A DNA stretch of 64,000 nucleotides. Source: Haloarcula mannanilytica (GTDB lineage: Archaea; Halobacteriota; Halobacteria; Halobacteriales; Haloarculaceae). Position numbers and translations under genes: made by a program. Below the pieces are notes generated by a model. That model had not been told where the DNA came from, ran no database searches, and worked only from the letters and a program-made list of their open reading frames with translations. Numbering within the stretch: the stretch's first letter is position 1; each line of letters opens with the position of its first letter. Below, piece after piece: positions 25,696 to 35,106 of this stretch. Location: the NCBI RefSeq assembly GCF_005406125.1, contig NZ_BIXZ01000001.1:1178001-1242000 (forward strand), given 5' to 3'.

Positions 25696-25771
25696 AGACA
25701 GGCAAGGTCCGCAGGTCCGCGCGACCGAGAGGTCGAAACGCAGTTACGGGGGCGACGCGTCGGCTCAGGCA

Positions 25772-27049
25772 ATGAGCATACTTGAGGACGCCCGCGCGGC
25801 GCTTGCGACCGGGCCGCTGTGTGATTCCTGTCTCGGTCGGCTCTTCGCCGACCGGAGTTTCGGGCTGGCCAACGCCGAGCGAGGCCACGCCCTGCGGGTG
25901 ACGCTCGCGCTTGAAGACGACGACCCCTTCGAGGAGAGCGAGGACTGTTGGGTCTGTGAGAGCGAGTGCGACCGCTTCGACTGGTGGGCCGAACAGGCCG
26001 CGACCGCGGTCCGCGGCTACGACTTCGACACCTACCAGGTCGGGACGAAAGTGCCGCCGCTGCTCGAAGAGAACGACGAACTGCTCCGGGAGGACGTGGG
26101 CTTAGCGCCCGACGCCGGCGAGGCGCTGAAGACGGAGCTGAACCGCGAGGTCGGGAAGCGAATCGGCGACTTGACCGGCGCAGAGGTGGAGTTCGGCCGG
26201 CCGGCGATTCAGTTCACCCTCGACCTCGCCACGGACGAAGTAGAGACACACGTCAACTCCGCGTTCGTCTACGGCCGCTACCGCAAGCTCGAACGCGACA
26301 TCCCCCAGACGAAGTGGCCCTGCAACGACTGCAACGGGACCGGCCTGTGGCAGGGCGAACCCTGCGAGGGCTGTGGCGGCAGCGGCTACCGCTACGACGA
26401 GAGCGTCGAGCAGTTGTCCGCACCAGTCGTACGGGAAGCGATGGACGGCGAGGAAGCGGTGTTCCACGGCGCGGGCCGCGAGGACGTAGACGCCCGGATG
26501 CTCGATTCGGGCCGTCCGTTCGTCATCGAGGTGATGGAACCCCGCAAGCGCGACGTTGACACCGACACGGTCGAAGCCGACATCAACGCCTTCGCCGACG
26601 GGAAAGTCGAGGTGACGGACCTCCACCTGGCGACCCACGAGATGGTCGAGCGCGTCAAGGAACTGGACGCCTCCAAGACCTACCGCATGGACGTTGAATT
26701 CGGGGACCCAGTCGACGCTGACGCCCTGCAGGACGCGCTGGCGGAACTAGACGAAGCGACCATCGAGCAGGAGACTCCCCAGCGGGTCACCCACCGACGG
26801 GCCGACATCACCCGGACGCGGACGGTGTACGACGCCGACGGGGAACTGACCGATGACCGCCACGCCGAACTCCGAATCCACGGCGAAGGCGGCCTGTACG
26901 TGAAGGAACTCGTCTCCAGCGACGAGGGCCGCACGGAGCCGAGCCTGGCCGGCCTGCTTGAGACCGACGCTGTGGTGACAGCCCTCGACGTTATCGACGT
27001 GCAGGGCGAGGACGAACCGTTCGCGAAAGACGAGTTCCTCAAAGAGTAG
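25772..27049 (+). CDS. pus10: tRNA pseudouridine(54/55) synthase Pus10
   Basis: The 425-residue archaeal Pus10 makes pseudouridine at tRNA positions 54 and 55. The N-terminal zinc-binding region has C17, C20, C59, C62 and C66 nearby, and a THUMP-like domain occupies about 75-170. The catalytic domain opens with FHGAGREDVDARML (catalytic Asp within 238-240) and ends with a YVKELVSS and TEPSLAGLL segment. Between them lies a second four-cysteine cluster, CNDC and CEGC (184-201), in a DnaJ-zinc-finger-like layout. The gene precedes rnhB by 58 nt on the same strand. Confidence 0.93.
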   Translation: MSILEDARAALATGPLCDSCLGRLFADRSFGLANAERGHALRVTLALEDDDPFEESEDCWVCESECDRFDWWAEQAATAVRGYDFDTYQVGTKVPPLLEENDELLREDVGLAPDAGEALKTELNREVGKRIGDLTGAEVEFGRPAIQFTLDLATDEVETHVNSAFVYGRYRKLERDIPQTKWPCNDCNGTGLWQGEPCEGCGGSGYRYDESVEQLSAPVVREAMDGEEAVFHGAGREDVDARMLDSGRPFVIEVMEPRKRDVDTDTVEADINAFADGKVEVTDLHLATHEMVERVKELDASKTYRMDVEFGDPVDADALQDALAELDEATIEQETPQRVTHRRADITRTRTVYDADGELTDDRHAELRIHGEGGLYVKELVSSDEGRTEPSLAGLLETDAVVTALDVIDVQGEDEPFAKDEFLKE

Positions 27050-27107
27050 CGCGCCGGGCCGCCGTCCAACCGGAAGCTGTTTTTGCGGTGCCATCCAGGG
27101 GACAGCC

Positions 27108-27743
27108 ATGCGATTCGGCGTCGATGAAGCGGGAAAAGGACCGGTCCTGGGATCGATGTTCGCCGCCGCTGTCCGGGCCGATCCGGCGGCCTTACCCGAT
27201 GGTGTTGGCGACTCGAAAGACATCAGGCCGGAGCGACGCGAGCGACTGGCCGCCGACATCCGCGAGTCGGCCGATGCGGTCGGTGTCGCCGAGATTCCGG
27301 TCGAACGTATCGACGCCGACGGGACGGATATGAACACGCTGACCGTCGACGGGCAGGCCAAGGCACTGTCGGCAGTGGCCCGAGACGGCCTGTCGGGTAT
27401 GGTCGACGCCGGCGACACCGACGCGGCGCGGTTCGGTCGCCGGGTCGCGGATGCGGTCGATGCCGACGTGACGATAACGGCTGAACACGGGGCCGACGAG
27501 ACGGACCCGCTGGTCGGTGCGGCCTCGATCATCGCGAAGGTTGCCCGCGACGCACACGTCTCGGAACTGGCTGCGGAGTACGGGGACGTGGGATCGGGGT
27601 ATCCCAGCGATCCGACGACGCGAACGTTTCTCGCGGACTACGTCGACCGCCATGGGAAGCTTCCGGCATGTGCTCGCCGGTCGTGGTCGACGTGCGACGA
27701 CGTGCTGGCGGCGGCACAACAGGCGTCGCTGGGAGAGTTTTGA
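27108..27743 (+). CDS. rnhB: Ribonuclease HII
   Basis: The enzyme cuts RNA in RNA-DNA hybrids and at single ribonucleotides in DNA. The 211 residues fit the archaeal family. The catalytic DEAGKGP motif is at residues 6-12, and GDSKDIRPERR, AEHGADETDPLVGAASIIAKVARD-type substrate helix residues and GSGYPSDPTT follow. A TTTTTG-type TATA element lies about 28 nt before the ATG, so it may have its own promoter within the pus10 group. Confidence 0.93.
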   Translation: MRFGVDEAGKGPVLGSMFAAAVRADPAALPDGVGDSKDIRPERRERLAADIRESADAVGVAEIPVERIDADGTDMNTLTVDGQAKALSAVARDGLSGMVDAGDTDAARFGRRVADAVDADVTITAEHGADETDPLVGAASIIAKVARDAHVSELAAEYGDVGSGYPSDPTTRTFLADYVDRHGKLPACARRSWSTCDDVLAAAQQASLGEF

Positions 27744-27818
27744 ACGGGGACAGCTCAACGGCGACATTGGGGTATCGAAGCAATTCAGTACTATAAACGG
27801 GCAGAAAGCGGGAGCCGC

Positions 27819-29387
27819 TCAGTCCTCGTCCAGTACGAGGCTCCGGAGGATGTCACCGTAGGCCGGCCGCGTCACGAGCACGCCGATAAGGACGCCCACG
27901 ATGGTGATGATGGCAAACCCGGAGAGGTCACCGAGTGGCAGGACCATCAGCGGACTCATGGCCATGATCGTCGTCGCCGCGGCCGCGCCGATGACCCAGA
28001 ACGCCTTGCGGAAGCGACTCTGGAACACGCGTCCGGTCTCGACTTTCCCCTCCTGAAGGATCTCGTCGGCGATGATGATGAGGTCGTCCACCCCCGTTCC
28101 GATGACCGCGATGAACCCGGCCAGGTGCGAGAGGTTCAGCGGATACTGGACGAAAGCGACGAATCCCAGCAGGATGAACACCTCCGACAGCGCGGTGACG
28201 ATCATCGGGATGACGACTTCCGCCCGTTTGTACCGGGCATACACAACGAGACTGACCATTAGAACTGCGATCAACCCCGTTACCAGGGAGTTCTGCTTGA
28301 ATCGTTCGGCCAGCGCTGGATCAAGAGAGGCACCAGAGTCCTGAGAGAGGTCAAGCGGTGCAGGAAGCTGCCCGGCCTCAAGGTTCAGCGCGATCTCGTT
28401 GGCCTGTTCAGAGCCGTTAGTCGGGACGATATACACCGGATCGTTAGAGAACTCACCGTTTGCGAAGCTCTCTCCGAGGTCTGCTCGAACACCGCGAGCG
28501 GTGACGACTTCCCCGTTCAGTGTGTGGACCAAGCACCCGTCACCCTCTGTTTGCTGGATGTCAGAGTGGTTATAATTACCACAGTTTGCCCCGTCACCGA
28601 ATCCGGCATCAACCATCCGCTGTGAGAACTCATCGGCGGCTTCGGGACGGACTGTAATGAAGACCGCCCAGTTGTTACCCTGTTCTGACTGTGTACTGGC
28701 CGAGATATCATCCATCTGATCCCGCTGGAGGACCTCTTCGCGGACGTAGCTCCCGCCCTCTCCACCCGGATACACGGCATATATTTTGACCACACCTCGC
28801 TCGTTCAGGATATCGACCAGTTCCTCACGGTCCCGGTCGGGAGCGGTGATGCTGACGAAGTTCTCCCCACCGGGAACGTTGACAATCTGGACCGATGCGC
28901 CGCTGAGTGCCGATGTCCGTAGCTTCTCGTCGATACTCCTGACCATTTCTTGGCGTGTCTCCGCGGTCACACCATCGCGCACCGTCTCCGGCTGATATCC
29001 GTTGTTCCCCAGTGCAGTGCGCAGTTCCGACTGTGTAACGTTTTCCGTGACAACCTCGACGGCGCCCATCTGGCGGTCAGGACCCCGTGGCCGGACCCGG
29101 ACATCGATACTATCGATGTCAAGCTCTTCAGCTAATGTGCTCTCTAATTGCACACGATCTGCCTCTGTGACATTGATGCCCTCCGCTGTAATGCCGACAA
29201 TCGGCGCTCTGAGGCGGGTTCCACCGCTAAGCTGAATGCCGTAATTGAGATTCGTCGACCGGTCGGTTGCCGCTCCCTCAGAACCCGTTGTCCCAGGCGG
29301 GACACCAGGAACAAACAGCGCAACGGCACTGAGAATCAGTAAGGTAACGAGCATAACGACCCGCCAGTTCTCTCTGAGCTGACTCAT
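27819..29387 (-). CDS. secD: Protein-export membrane protein SecD
   Basis: SecD is the larger subunit of the SecDF complex, which helps pull proteins through the Sec channel using the proton or sodium gradient. The 522 residues have an N-terminal helix, a long external domain (about 45-330) and five C-terminal helices. The helix-4 motif is ALIGTGVDDLI-like (IAVIGTGVDDLIIIADE). The start overlaps the secF stop by 4 nt (ATGA). GC content is lower than average for the window. Confidence 0.93.
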   Translation of the reverse strand: MSQLRENWRVVMLVTLLILSAVALFVPGVPPGTTGSEGAATDRSTNLNYGIQLSGGTRLRAPIVGITAEGINVTEADRVQLESTLAEELDIDSIDVRVRPRGPDRQMGAVEVVTENVTQSELRTALGNNGYQPETVRDGVTAETRQEMVRSIDEKLRTSALSGASVQIVNVPGGENFVSITAPDRDREELVDILNERGVVKIYAVYPGGEGGSYVREEVLQRDQMDDISASTQSEQGNNWAVFITVRPEAADEFSQRMVDAGFGDGANCGNYNHSDIQQTEGDGCLVHTLNGEVVTARGVRADLGESFANGEFSNDPVYIVPTNGSEQANEIALNLEAGQLPAPLDLSQDSGASLDPALAERFKQNSLVTGLIAVLMVSLVVYARYKRAEVVIPMIVTALSEVFILLGFVAFVQYPLNLSHLAGFIAVIGTGVDDLIIIADEILQEGKVETGRVFQSRFRKAFWVIGAAAATTIMAMSPLMVLPLGDLSGFAIITIVGVLIGVLVTRPAYGDILRSLVLDED

Positions 29388-30271
29388 CGCTTGACCCCCT
29401 CATATTTATACCATCGAAGCAGCGTCACGTTGAGCATATAGGTGTTCATCAGGTCTGCAGTGAGTCCAAGAACCAAGATCAGCCCAATATCCGCCATCAG
29501 GTCAATACCAAATAATGTGGCCGAAACCGCCATCACTGCCATCGCAGCGATGGAAGTAACGGTCATCGTCACACCGGTCTGCATTGCCCGATGAGTAGAT
29601 TCATAGAACCCACCCGAGCGCCGAAGGACGTGATTGTTCAGCAAGATATCTGAGTCAACGGAGTACCCGATCAGCATGAGCAACGCAGCGACGATACCCA
29701 GTGAAAGCTTGATTCCCAGAAGGTTCATTATCGCAATGGGGATCATAATGTCAGAGAAGGCCGACACGACGATGGCGATACTCGGAACAAACGTCCGAAA
29801 GAAGGCAAAAGCGAGGAGACTCATCCCAAGGAAGGCCACACCGACACCGATGACCGCAAGGCGTTGGTTCTGTGCGCCAAACAACGGTGATGTGTTTCCG
29901 CTTCCCAAGAGTGTCAAGTCTTCGTTAGACTGGACTGTGGTCCGAACCGACTCTGTGTTCACAGAGTTATCGAACGTGACCACATACTGATTCTCGTACT
30001 CTGCATCCGTCCCAGTGTTAATCCCCTGCACGGAGACGGTTGGTTCGTCGAACAACGAGTTGATCTCTTCGTTCGTATACTCGGAGTCTGTTCCGATTGT
30101 TAACTCTGTTCCACCGGTAAAGTCGATGCCCCGGTCGACTGGTGCTCCGGTGACAACCCACCACCCGAAGATGACCGCGAGCGCCAAGCCGAGCACCACC
30201 AGCGGAACCGCCACCAACTGGCGGTTCGAGTACTGGGTGTAATCGACTTCCGGGACCTCGAACTCGAACAT
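29384..30271 (-). CDS. secF: Protein-export membrane protein SecF
   Basis: SecF is the partner of SecD. The 295 residues have an N-terminal helix (15-38), the external GIDFTGGTELTI motif near 47-58, and five C-terminal helices with GYSVDSDILLNNH, the family proton-path segment. It is transcribed before secD with a 4-nt overlap, so the two subunits are translated together. The TATA-like GGCTTATTCG lies about 27 nt before the ATG, suggesting a leaderless message. The conserved archaeal complex works without SecA. Confidence 0.93.
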   Translation of the reverse strand: MFEFEVPEVDYTQYSNRQLVAVPLVVLGLALAVIFGWWVVTGAPVDRGIDFTGGTELTIGTDSEYTNEEINSLFDEPTVSVQGINTGTDAEYENQYVVTFDNSVNTESVRTTVQSNEDLTLLGSGNTSPLFGAQNQRLAVIGVGVAFLGMSLLAFAFFRTFVPSIAIVVSAFSDIMIPIAIMNLLGIKLSLGIVAALLMLIGYSVDSDILLNNHVLRRSGGFYESTHRAMQTGVTMTVTSIAAMAVMAVSATLFGIDLMADIGLILVLGLTADLMNTYMLNVTLLRWYKYEGVKR

Positions 30272-30345
30272 GACCGAACGATGTGAGACGGGCGCGAATA
30301 AGCCTTCTCAATCACTGCCGCTGACATCCGCCGTGCCGTACATCT

Positions 30346-30687
30346 ATGGCAGACTATCACGTATATTCGATCATGGCCGACAAGGCTAGCACAGTCGAAC
30401 TCTCCTATCCGGCGGACCTCAGCGGCTGGGGCCGCGACAAAATCGACGGCTCGCCGTTCCGGGCGTACCTCCGGAAGACACACGAGACCGCCGAGAAAGG
30501 CGACGTGTGGACGGAGTTTGTCGGCGTCGGCTGCTGTGGCGACACGCTTGATTTCTCGCTCCGGGTCGAGTCCGTCGACGGTGGGGATTGGGTAACCGAA
30601 GACACCGCGTTCGTCTACACCGAGCGCGAGGCCTGTGGGGTCGCCGGCGGCTGGCGGGTCCAGAGTGCCGCTGGACCGACCGAGTAA
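30346..30687 (+). CDS. Conserved haloarchaeal hypothetical protein
   Basis: This 113-residue acidic protein has LSYPADLSGWGRDKIDGSPFRAYLR and a notable GVGCCGD segment with adjacent cysteines. I believe such proteins are widespread in haloarchaea, but I cannot name a function. A second in-frame ATG at 30373 (MADKAST) is an equally good start, because the first nine residues look unrelated to the rest. It is divergent from secF. Confidence 0.65.
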   Translation: MADYHVYSIMADKASTVELSYPADLSGWGRDKIDGSPFRAYLRKTHETAEKGDVWTEFVGVGCCGDTLDFSLRVESVDGGDWVTEDTAFVYTEREACGVAGGWRVQSAAGPTE

Positions 30688-30711
30688 GCAGAATAGCGGT
30701 CTTCGAGACGG

Positions 30712-31179
30712 TCAGTCCGGCAGGTACCGCACGCTGACGACGCCGTCGGCCGTCCGAACCTCGACGCGGTCGACGCCGAGCCTGGCGGCCCGCGAGAGGG
30801 TGGCCTGGTCGTCGACGACATCCGCTGCGGCCTCGTCCGTCTCACCTTCCGGGACCGTCAGGACGTGTACCTCGCCCTCGCCGGCGCGCTCGACCGTCGT
30901 TAGCTCGCCGGGGGCCTGCTCGGCCGCGATTTCAGTCGTCTGTGCCGTCGGTGCGAGGTCGACCGTCTCGACGGGAATTCGTCGCCGCTCGGCGACCTCG
31001 GTGACGGTGTAGGTGACCTCCATTGGCGGCTCCGGTTCGACGGTCCCCTCTACTACCTCGCCGGCCTCGACGCCGGGGTTGTCCGACAGTGTCAACACCT
31101 GCGAGTCCGCGACGTTCCGAAGCGTCGCCGACGAATCGTCAGCATTGGTGACCAGAAATGTCCCTTCGATGGCTGTCAT
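30712..31179 (-). CDS. DUF5812-type haloarchaeal protein
   Basis: This 155-residue acidic soluble protein starts MTAIEGTFLVTNADDSSATL and ends VRTADGVVSVRYLPD. The alternating beta pattern (EGTVEPEPPMEVTYTV) and the central VHVLTVPEG match my recollection of the haloarchaeal DUF5812 family. No catalytic motif is visible and the function is unknown. It converges with the preceding plus-strand gene, leaving only 24 nt between stops. Confidence 0.65.
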   Translation of the reverse strand: MTAIEGTFLVTNADDSSATLRNVADSQVLTLSDNPGVEAGEVVEGTVEPEPPMEVTYTVTEVAERRRIPVETVDLAPTAQTTEIAAEQAPGELTTVERAGEGEVHVLTVPEGETDEAAADVVDDQATLSRAARLGVDRVEVRTADGVVSVRYLPD

Positions 31180-31278
31180 AGCGGGGAATTCGTGTTGGGC
31201 GTTCTTGCCCGTTTCGACCCGGGAACGGGTTCGGCTCGAACATGGCTCACCGGTGTCCGTGGCTCCAGTCGCAACGCT

Positions 31279-31845
31279 CTATTTCAGGAATCGGTGCGTC
31301 AGATACATCACCAAGATAGCCAGCAGCGGTGGACCAATGCCGGCAAGCGGCGGCAGCGAGTAGAAAAATCCGACGACAGCACTCTGTGTCGGTTCGCGCA
31401 GTTCCGCGGGCGCTGAAGCCAGGAGTGCGAGGTACAGCGACCCGATGAACAGGAACGCCGAGAGTCCGAGGGCGCGGTCGTAGGCGACCGACGACTCGGT
31501 CCGGCGGTGCCGACGCGCGACAGAGAGGACCGGAGCCAGCAGCGGTGCGACGAGCAGGAGGCCGATGAACAGGAAGAAGCTCCGCGAGAAGGTGAACGTC
31601 CCGCCGCGGACGCTCCCGGTCGCGGCGAGCTGGGTAATCAGGCCGAAGACAAACACGAGCGTGATAGCCCCAGACAGAAACAGCGCGACCGGGACGTAGG
31701 CTTTGAACAGGAGCGAGTCGCTGGCCCGGAATGCGTACGGGAACGCGCCGGGGAGCCCGTTGTACGGTTCCGGCCGGTCGTCGTCAGCGTCGCCGGCGGC
31801 GGACTCGTCAGCTGTGACGGACTGCTCTGCCGTCGCGTCTGTCAT
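31279..31845 (-). CDS. Four-helix membrane protein of unknown function
   Basis: This 188-residue protein has an acidic N-terminal tail (about 1-40), then four hydrophobic segments (about 48-70, 87-110, 125-145, 160-182) and a short basic end. No family signature is recognised. It is divergent from pgi across a 126-nt space. Confidence 0.6.
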   Translation of the reverse strand: MTDATAEQSVTADESAAGDADDDRPEPYNGLPGAFPYAFRASDSLLFKAYVPVALFLSGAITLVFVFGLITQLAATGSVRGGTFTFSRSFFLFIGLLLVAPLLAPVLSVARRHRRTESSVAYDRALGLSAFLFIGSLYLALLASAPAELREPTQSAVVGFFYSLPPLAGIGPPLLAILVMYLTHRFLK

Positions 31846-31971
31846 ACCTGTCGGTTAGGCGAGCGCGTGGTTAAGCGCGGTGTTGTCCGGCCAGCGGTGA
31901 CAACAGGCTCGGCTCCCTCGCCCGCCGTCCCCTCCGGGAGTTGTTTGTACCACCCCGCCGACACCCCCAGT

Positions 31972-33282
31972 ATGCACGTCGATATCGGAGCCGCGCTTGC
32001 CAGTGTTGCCGACCCGGGCGTCGAACGAGCGACGCTTGATGACCTGGACGAACGGGTGGCCGCGGCCCACGACCGAATCGAGCGGGGGCGAGACGACGAC
32101 GAGTTCGGCTACGCGTCGCTGAACCTCCCTGAAGCGACTGACGCCGACGCTATCCGGGACGCCGTCGCGCCGGTCGCCGACGCCGAATCAGTCATCACCG
32201 TCGGTATCGGGGGCTCCGCGCTGGGGGCGAAAACCATCACTGAAGCCCTGGCCGAAGACCCCGACAGCCACGTCGTGCTTGACAACGTCGACCCGGAGCA
32301 CGTCCGGCGGACGCTCGACGGCCTCTCGCTCGAAGAGACGGCCATCAACGTCGTTTCGCGCTCGGGGACAACGGCGGAGACGCTGGCGAACTTCCTCGTC
32401 GTTCGGGAGGCCTACGAGGACCGCGGGGTGGACTGGACCGAGCGCATCGTCGTGACCACTGGCGAGTCCGGCCCGCTCCGGGCGCTCGCCGACCAACACG
32501 ACCTGCCGACGCTGCCGGTGCCCGAGGGTGTCCCCGGTCGCTTCAGCGCGCTCTCGGCGGTCGGCCTCGTCCCGCCGGCCATCCTCGGTATCGACATCGA
32601 GGGGCTGCTTGCCGGCGGCCAGAAAGCGGCCAACGACCTCGCCCCGTCGCTGTATGACTCGCCGGCCTACGCCTACGGCGCGATGGCCTACGCACTCGAA
32701 GAGGAGGGCGCGCAAGTCAACGCCGTCATGCCCTACGCCGAGCGGTTGGAGTCCTTCGGCGAGTGGTTCGCCCAGCTCTGGGCCGAGAGTCTTGGAAAGG
32801 ACGGCCGGGGCCAGACGCCAGCGCGGGCACTGGGCGCGACCGACCAGCACTCCCAGCTCCAGCTGTACCGCGCCGGCCACCGGGACAAGGTCGTCACGTT
32901 CGTCCGACCACGGGAGCGGGCCGACGTGGCGATTCCCGACCCGGACCACGAAGACCTGTCGTATCTCGCCGGCACCGACCTCGGCGGCCTCATCGACGCC
33001 GAGTACGAGGCGACGGTGGCGAGCCTGCCGGCGGCTGACCGGCCGGCGCTGGAAGTCGAGATCGACCGCCTCGACGCGGAGAGTGTCGGTGAACTGCTGT
33101 ACGCGATGGAGGCCGCCTGCGTCCTCGTCGGCGAACTCGCGGAGGTGGAGACGTTCACCCAGCCGGCCGTCGAGTGGGGCAAAAACGCCACACGAGCGCT
33201 CATCCGCGGCGAAGAGACCGAGGAGACGGCGGTTATCGACGACCGCGAGCGGCTACGGATCGGCGAAACGGAGTCCCTTTAG
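31972..33282 (+). CDS. pgi: Glucose-6-phosphate isomerase
   Basis: The enzyme interconverts glucose-6-phosphate and fructose-6-phosphate, linking gluconeogenesis to the glycan precursors made by glmS and aglF. The 436 residues have the PGI SIS folds: VGIGGSALGAKTI, SRSGTTAETLANF, a GVPGRFSALSAVGL substrate loop, an ATDQHSQLQLY motif with the ring-opening His, and a late GKNATR-like end. The ATG at 31972 is preferred. The frame is open further upstream but runs through divergent-gene sequence there. Confidence 0.92.
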   Translation: MHVDIGAALASVADPGVERATLDDLDERVAAAHDRIERGRDDDEFGYASLNLPEATDADAIRDAVAPVADAESVITVGIGGSALGAKTITEALAEDPDSHVVLDNVDPEHVRRTLDGLSLEETAINVVSRSGTTAETLANFLVVREAYEDRGVDWTERIVVTTGESGPLRALADQHDLPTLPVPEGVPGRFSALSAVGLVPPAILGIDIEGLLAGGQKAANDLAPSLYDSPAYAYGAMAYALEEEGAQVNAVMPYAERLESFGEWFAQLWAESLGKDGRGQTPARALGATDQHSQLQLYRAGHRDKVVTFVRPRERADVAIPDPDHEDLSYLAGTDLGGLIDAEYEATVASLPAADRPALEVEIDRLDAESVGELLYAMEAACVLVGELAEVETFTQPAVEWGKNATRALIRGEETEETAVIDDRERLRIGETESL

Positions 33283-33305
33283 GCCGGCGTGACCGACTGC
33301 CGATA

Positions 33306-34448
33306 ATGGACGACACTGCCGCGAACTGGGGTGTCCTCGCCGCTGGCATCGGTCTCGTCGTACTCGTCGCCACGGAAACCGGCCTCGTGGGCTGGGTGAC
33401 GCCGACGACGGGGGTCGGCCCGGTCACCGCCCGCCAGGTCGCTGTCGCCGGCTTTGTCGTGGCCGCGCTCGCGTTCTCGTTTGTCCGCCACGGCGCGCTC
33501 GACCGACGGCAAGCCGGCCTCGCCGCAGTGGGGGCAAGCGCCATCGCGACGCTCGCAACGCTCGTCGCATTCTTCGGGCCCGAGTTTCGGCCCGGCGTCG
33601 AGGCAACGGTCGGTCTCGCGGTCTATCTCACGATGCTGGCCGGCGGTATCACGGTCGCGCTGGGCTGGGCGCTTTCGACCGGCGTGGCGAACAATCGGCT
33701 GTACACGGTCGCCCGAGCGCTCTCAGTCGCGACGGGCATCGGGCTGGCCGGCTTCCTCGTCGGCACGCTGTTCGCTCAGTTCGTCGTGCTCGGGGCCGCG
33801 CTTGTAGGACTGATCAGCTCCGGGGCGCTCGACGGCGGGACCGTCACCGGACCGGCGTACATCACCCTCACCGTCGGTATCGGCGTCGGCTTCGTCGGCT
33901 TCGGGGCGGCCGTCGCCAGCCAGTTAGACCGGACCTGGGACGACCTCGACCTCCGTCGGCCAGGACTCCGCGACATCGGCTACGGCGTCGGCGGCGTCGT
34001 CGTCCTCATGGTCGCGCTCTTTGGCTTCAGTTACATCATTCAGGCCCTCGGCCTCGAAGCCGCCCGGAGCAGCGTCGAAGAACTGGCCCGCGAGGACCCA
34101 TCCTTCCTGCTCGTGATGATGCCACTGGCGTTTCTCACTATCGCGCCCAGCGAGGAGTTTATTTACCGAAACATCATTCAGAAGTACCTCTACGACGATT
34201 TCAGCGAAATTCAGGCAATCGTGCTCACCAGCGCTGTCTTCGGCATCGTCCACTTCGGCCAGTACGCCGCTGGGACGCCGACACAGACCGTGCTCTCGCT
34301 GCTCTTGGTGTTCGTGCTCTCGACGCTGCTGGGTCTGAGCTATCTCAAAACTGAAAACCTGCTCGTCCCCATCTTCATCCACGGGGCGTTCAATGCCATC
34401 CAGTTCCTCACATTGTACATTCAGATTACAGGAAATCCGGTAATCTGA
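33306..34448 (+). CDS. CPBP-family intramembrane metalloprotease
   Basis: The 380-residue protein has about eight to nine membrane helices. The Abi/CPBP (Rce1-like) motifs are complete: SEEFIYR (E-E-x-x-x-R, about 282-287), FGIVH (H near 316) and FIHGAFN (H-x-x-x-N near 359). Members cut prenylated or membrane-bound peptides. Substrates in haloarchaea are unknown. It begins 23 nt after pgi, so it is probably co-transcribed with it. Confidence 0.88.
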   Translation: MDDTAANWGVLAAGIGLVVLVATETGLVGWVTPTTGVGPVTARQVAVAGFVVAALAFSFVRHGALDRRQAGLAAVGASAIATLATLVAFFGPEFRPGVEATVGLAVYLTMLAGGITVALGWALSTGVANNRLYTVARALSVATGIGLAGFLVGTLFAQFVVLGAALVGLISSGALDGGTVTGPAYITLTVGIGVGFVGFGAAVASQLDRTWDDLDLRRPGLRDIGYGVGGVVVLMVALFGFSYIIQALGLEAARSSVEELAREDPSFLLVMMPLAFLTIAPSEEFIYRNIIQKYLYDDFSEIQAIVLTSAVFGIVHFGQYAAGTPTQTVLSLLLVFVLSTLLGLSYLKTENLLVPIFIHGAFNAIQFLTLYIQITGNPVI

Positions 34449-34504
34449 GCCGTCTGACTGCTGTCTGACGGGTGTTTATGCGAACTACCGTTGTAGGCGA
34501 TGGC

Positions 34505-34651
34505 ATGGCTCGGCGGTTCACCATCGTCTGTGATGACGACCAAGCGCGGATCATCGAGACGCTCGCGCGGCGCTACGGCATCACAGAGGAGGAAGTACTC
34601 ACACAGCTGATCGATCTCGGGCTGGAAGCCCGGGACGAACAGACTGTTTAG
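34505..34651 (+). CDS. 48-residue ribbon-helix-helix-like protein
   Basis: This short gene encodes MARRFTIVCDDDQARIIETL as its first 20 residues and ends LGLEARDEQTV. A beta strand followed by two helices separated by YGITEEEV is the plan of CopG/MetJ-type ribbon-helix-helix DNA-binding proteins. TGTTTATGCG (34473-34482) is a TATA-like element about 27 nt before the ATG, which supports a leaderless message. Its TAG overlaps the last codons of nob1 on the other strand by 4 nt. The function is not known. A small regulator is the likely reading. Confidence 0.65.
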   Translation: MARRFTIVCDDDQARIIETLARRYGITEEEVLTQLIDLGLEARDEQTV

Positions 34652-35106
34652 GCCGGGTTCTTCCGCGAGAGCGAACTGCCACAGATGGGACAGCGGTCGC
34701 GGTTCTCGTCGAACTCGCGGCCGCAGCCGGCACACTGGAACAGCCAGTCCCGTTGTTCGGAAATGCCATCACGGGCGATAACTTCCACCGCCACGTCGAG
34801 TTTCTCGGCGACGTTTTGCATCGCGTAGTCGTCCGTGACGAGTCGGCTATCGAGTTCGAACGCCGCCGCGATCAGGCGGATGTCAGTTTCAGATAGTTCC
34901 GCCAGGTCGCCGGTTTCGCTGGCGGCGCGCTCGATGCGCTCGACGGTGTTGTCCTCGGGGATATGGAGATGCATACCCGAGCCTTCGAGGGCGTCGAAGC
35001 GATAGGCGGCCTCGTCCTCCAGTTCCTCCCTGACGAGCGGAATCGTCGCTATCTGCTCGTCGGTGTGATACTCGTTGATAAACGCCGAGGAGTCCAGAAC
35101 GTACAT
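34648..35106 (-). CDS. nob1: NOB1-type ribosome-maturation endonuclease (PIN domain plus zinc ribbon)
   Basis: The 152-residue protein has an N-terminal PIN nuclease domain with acidic residues D5 (MYVLDSSAFI), D75 (SETDIRLI) and D92/D93 (VTDDYAM). A C-terminal zinc ribbon has C125, C128, C139 and C142. This is the archaeal NOB1 layout, which trims the 3' end of 16S rRNA. It starts directly after the stop of the PRC-barrel gene (TAG then ATG), so the two are co-transcribed. Its 3' end overlaps a small plus-strand gene. Confidence 0.9.
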   Translation of the reverse strand: MYVLDSSAFINEYHTDEQIATIPLVREELEDEAAYRFDALEGSGMHLHIPEDNTVERIERAASETGDLAELSETDIRLIAAAFELDSRLVTDDYAMQNVAEKLDVAVEVIARDGISEQRDWLFQCAGCGREFDENRDRCPICGSSLSRKNPA

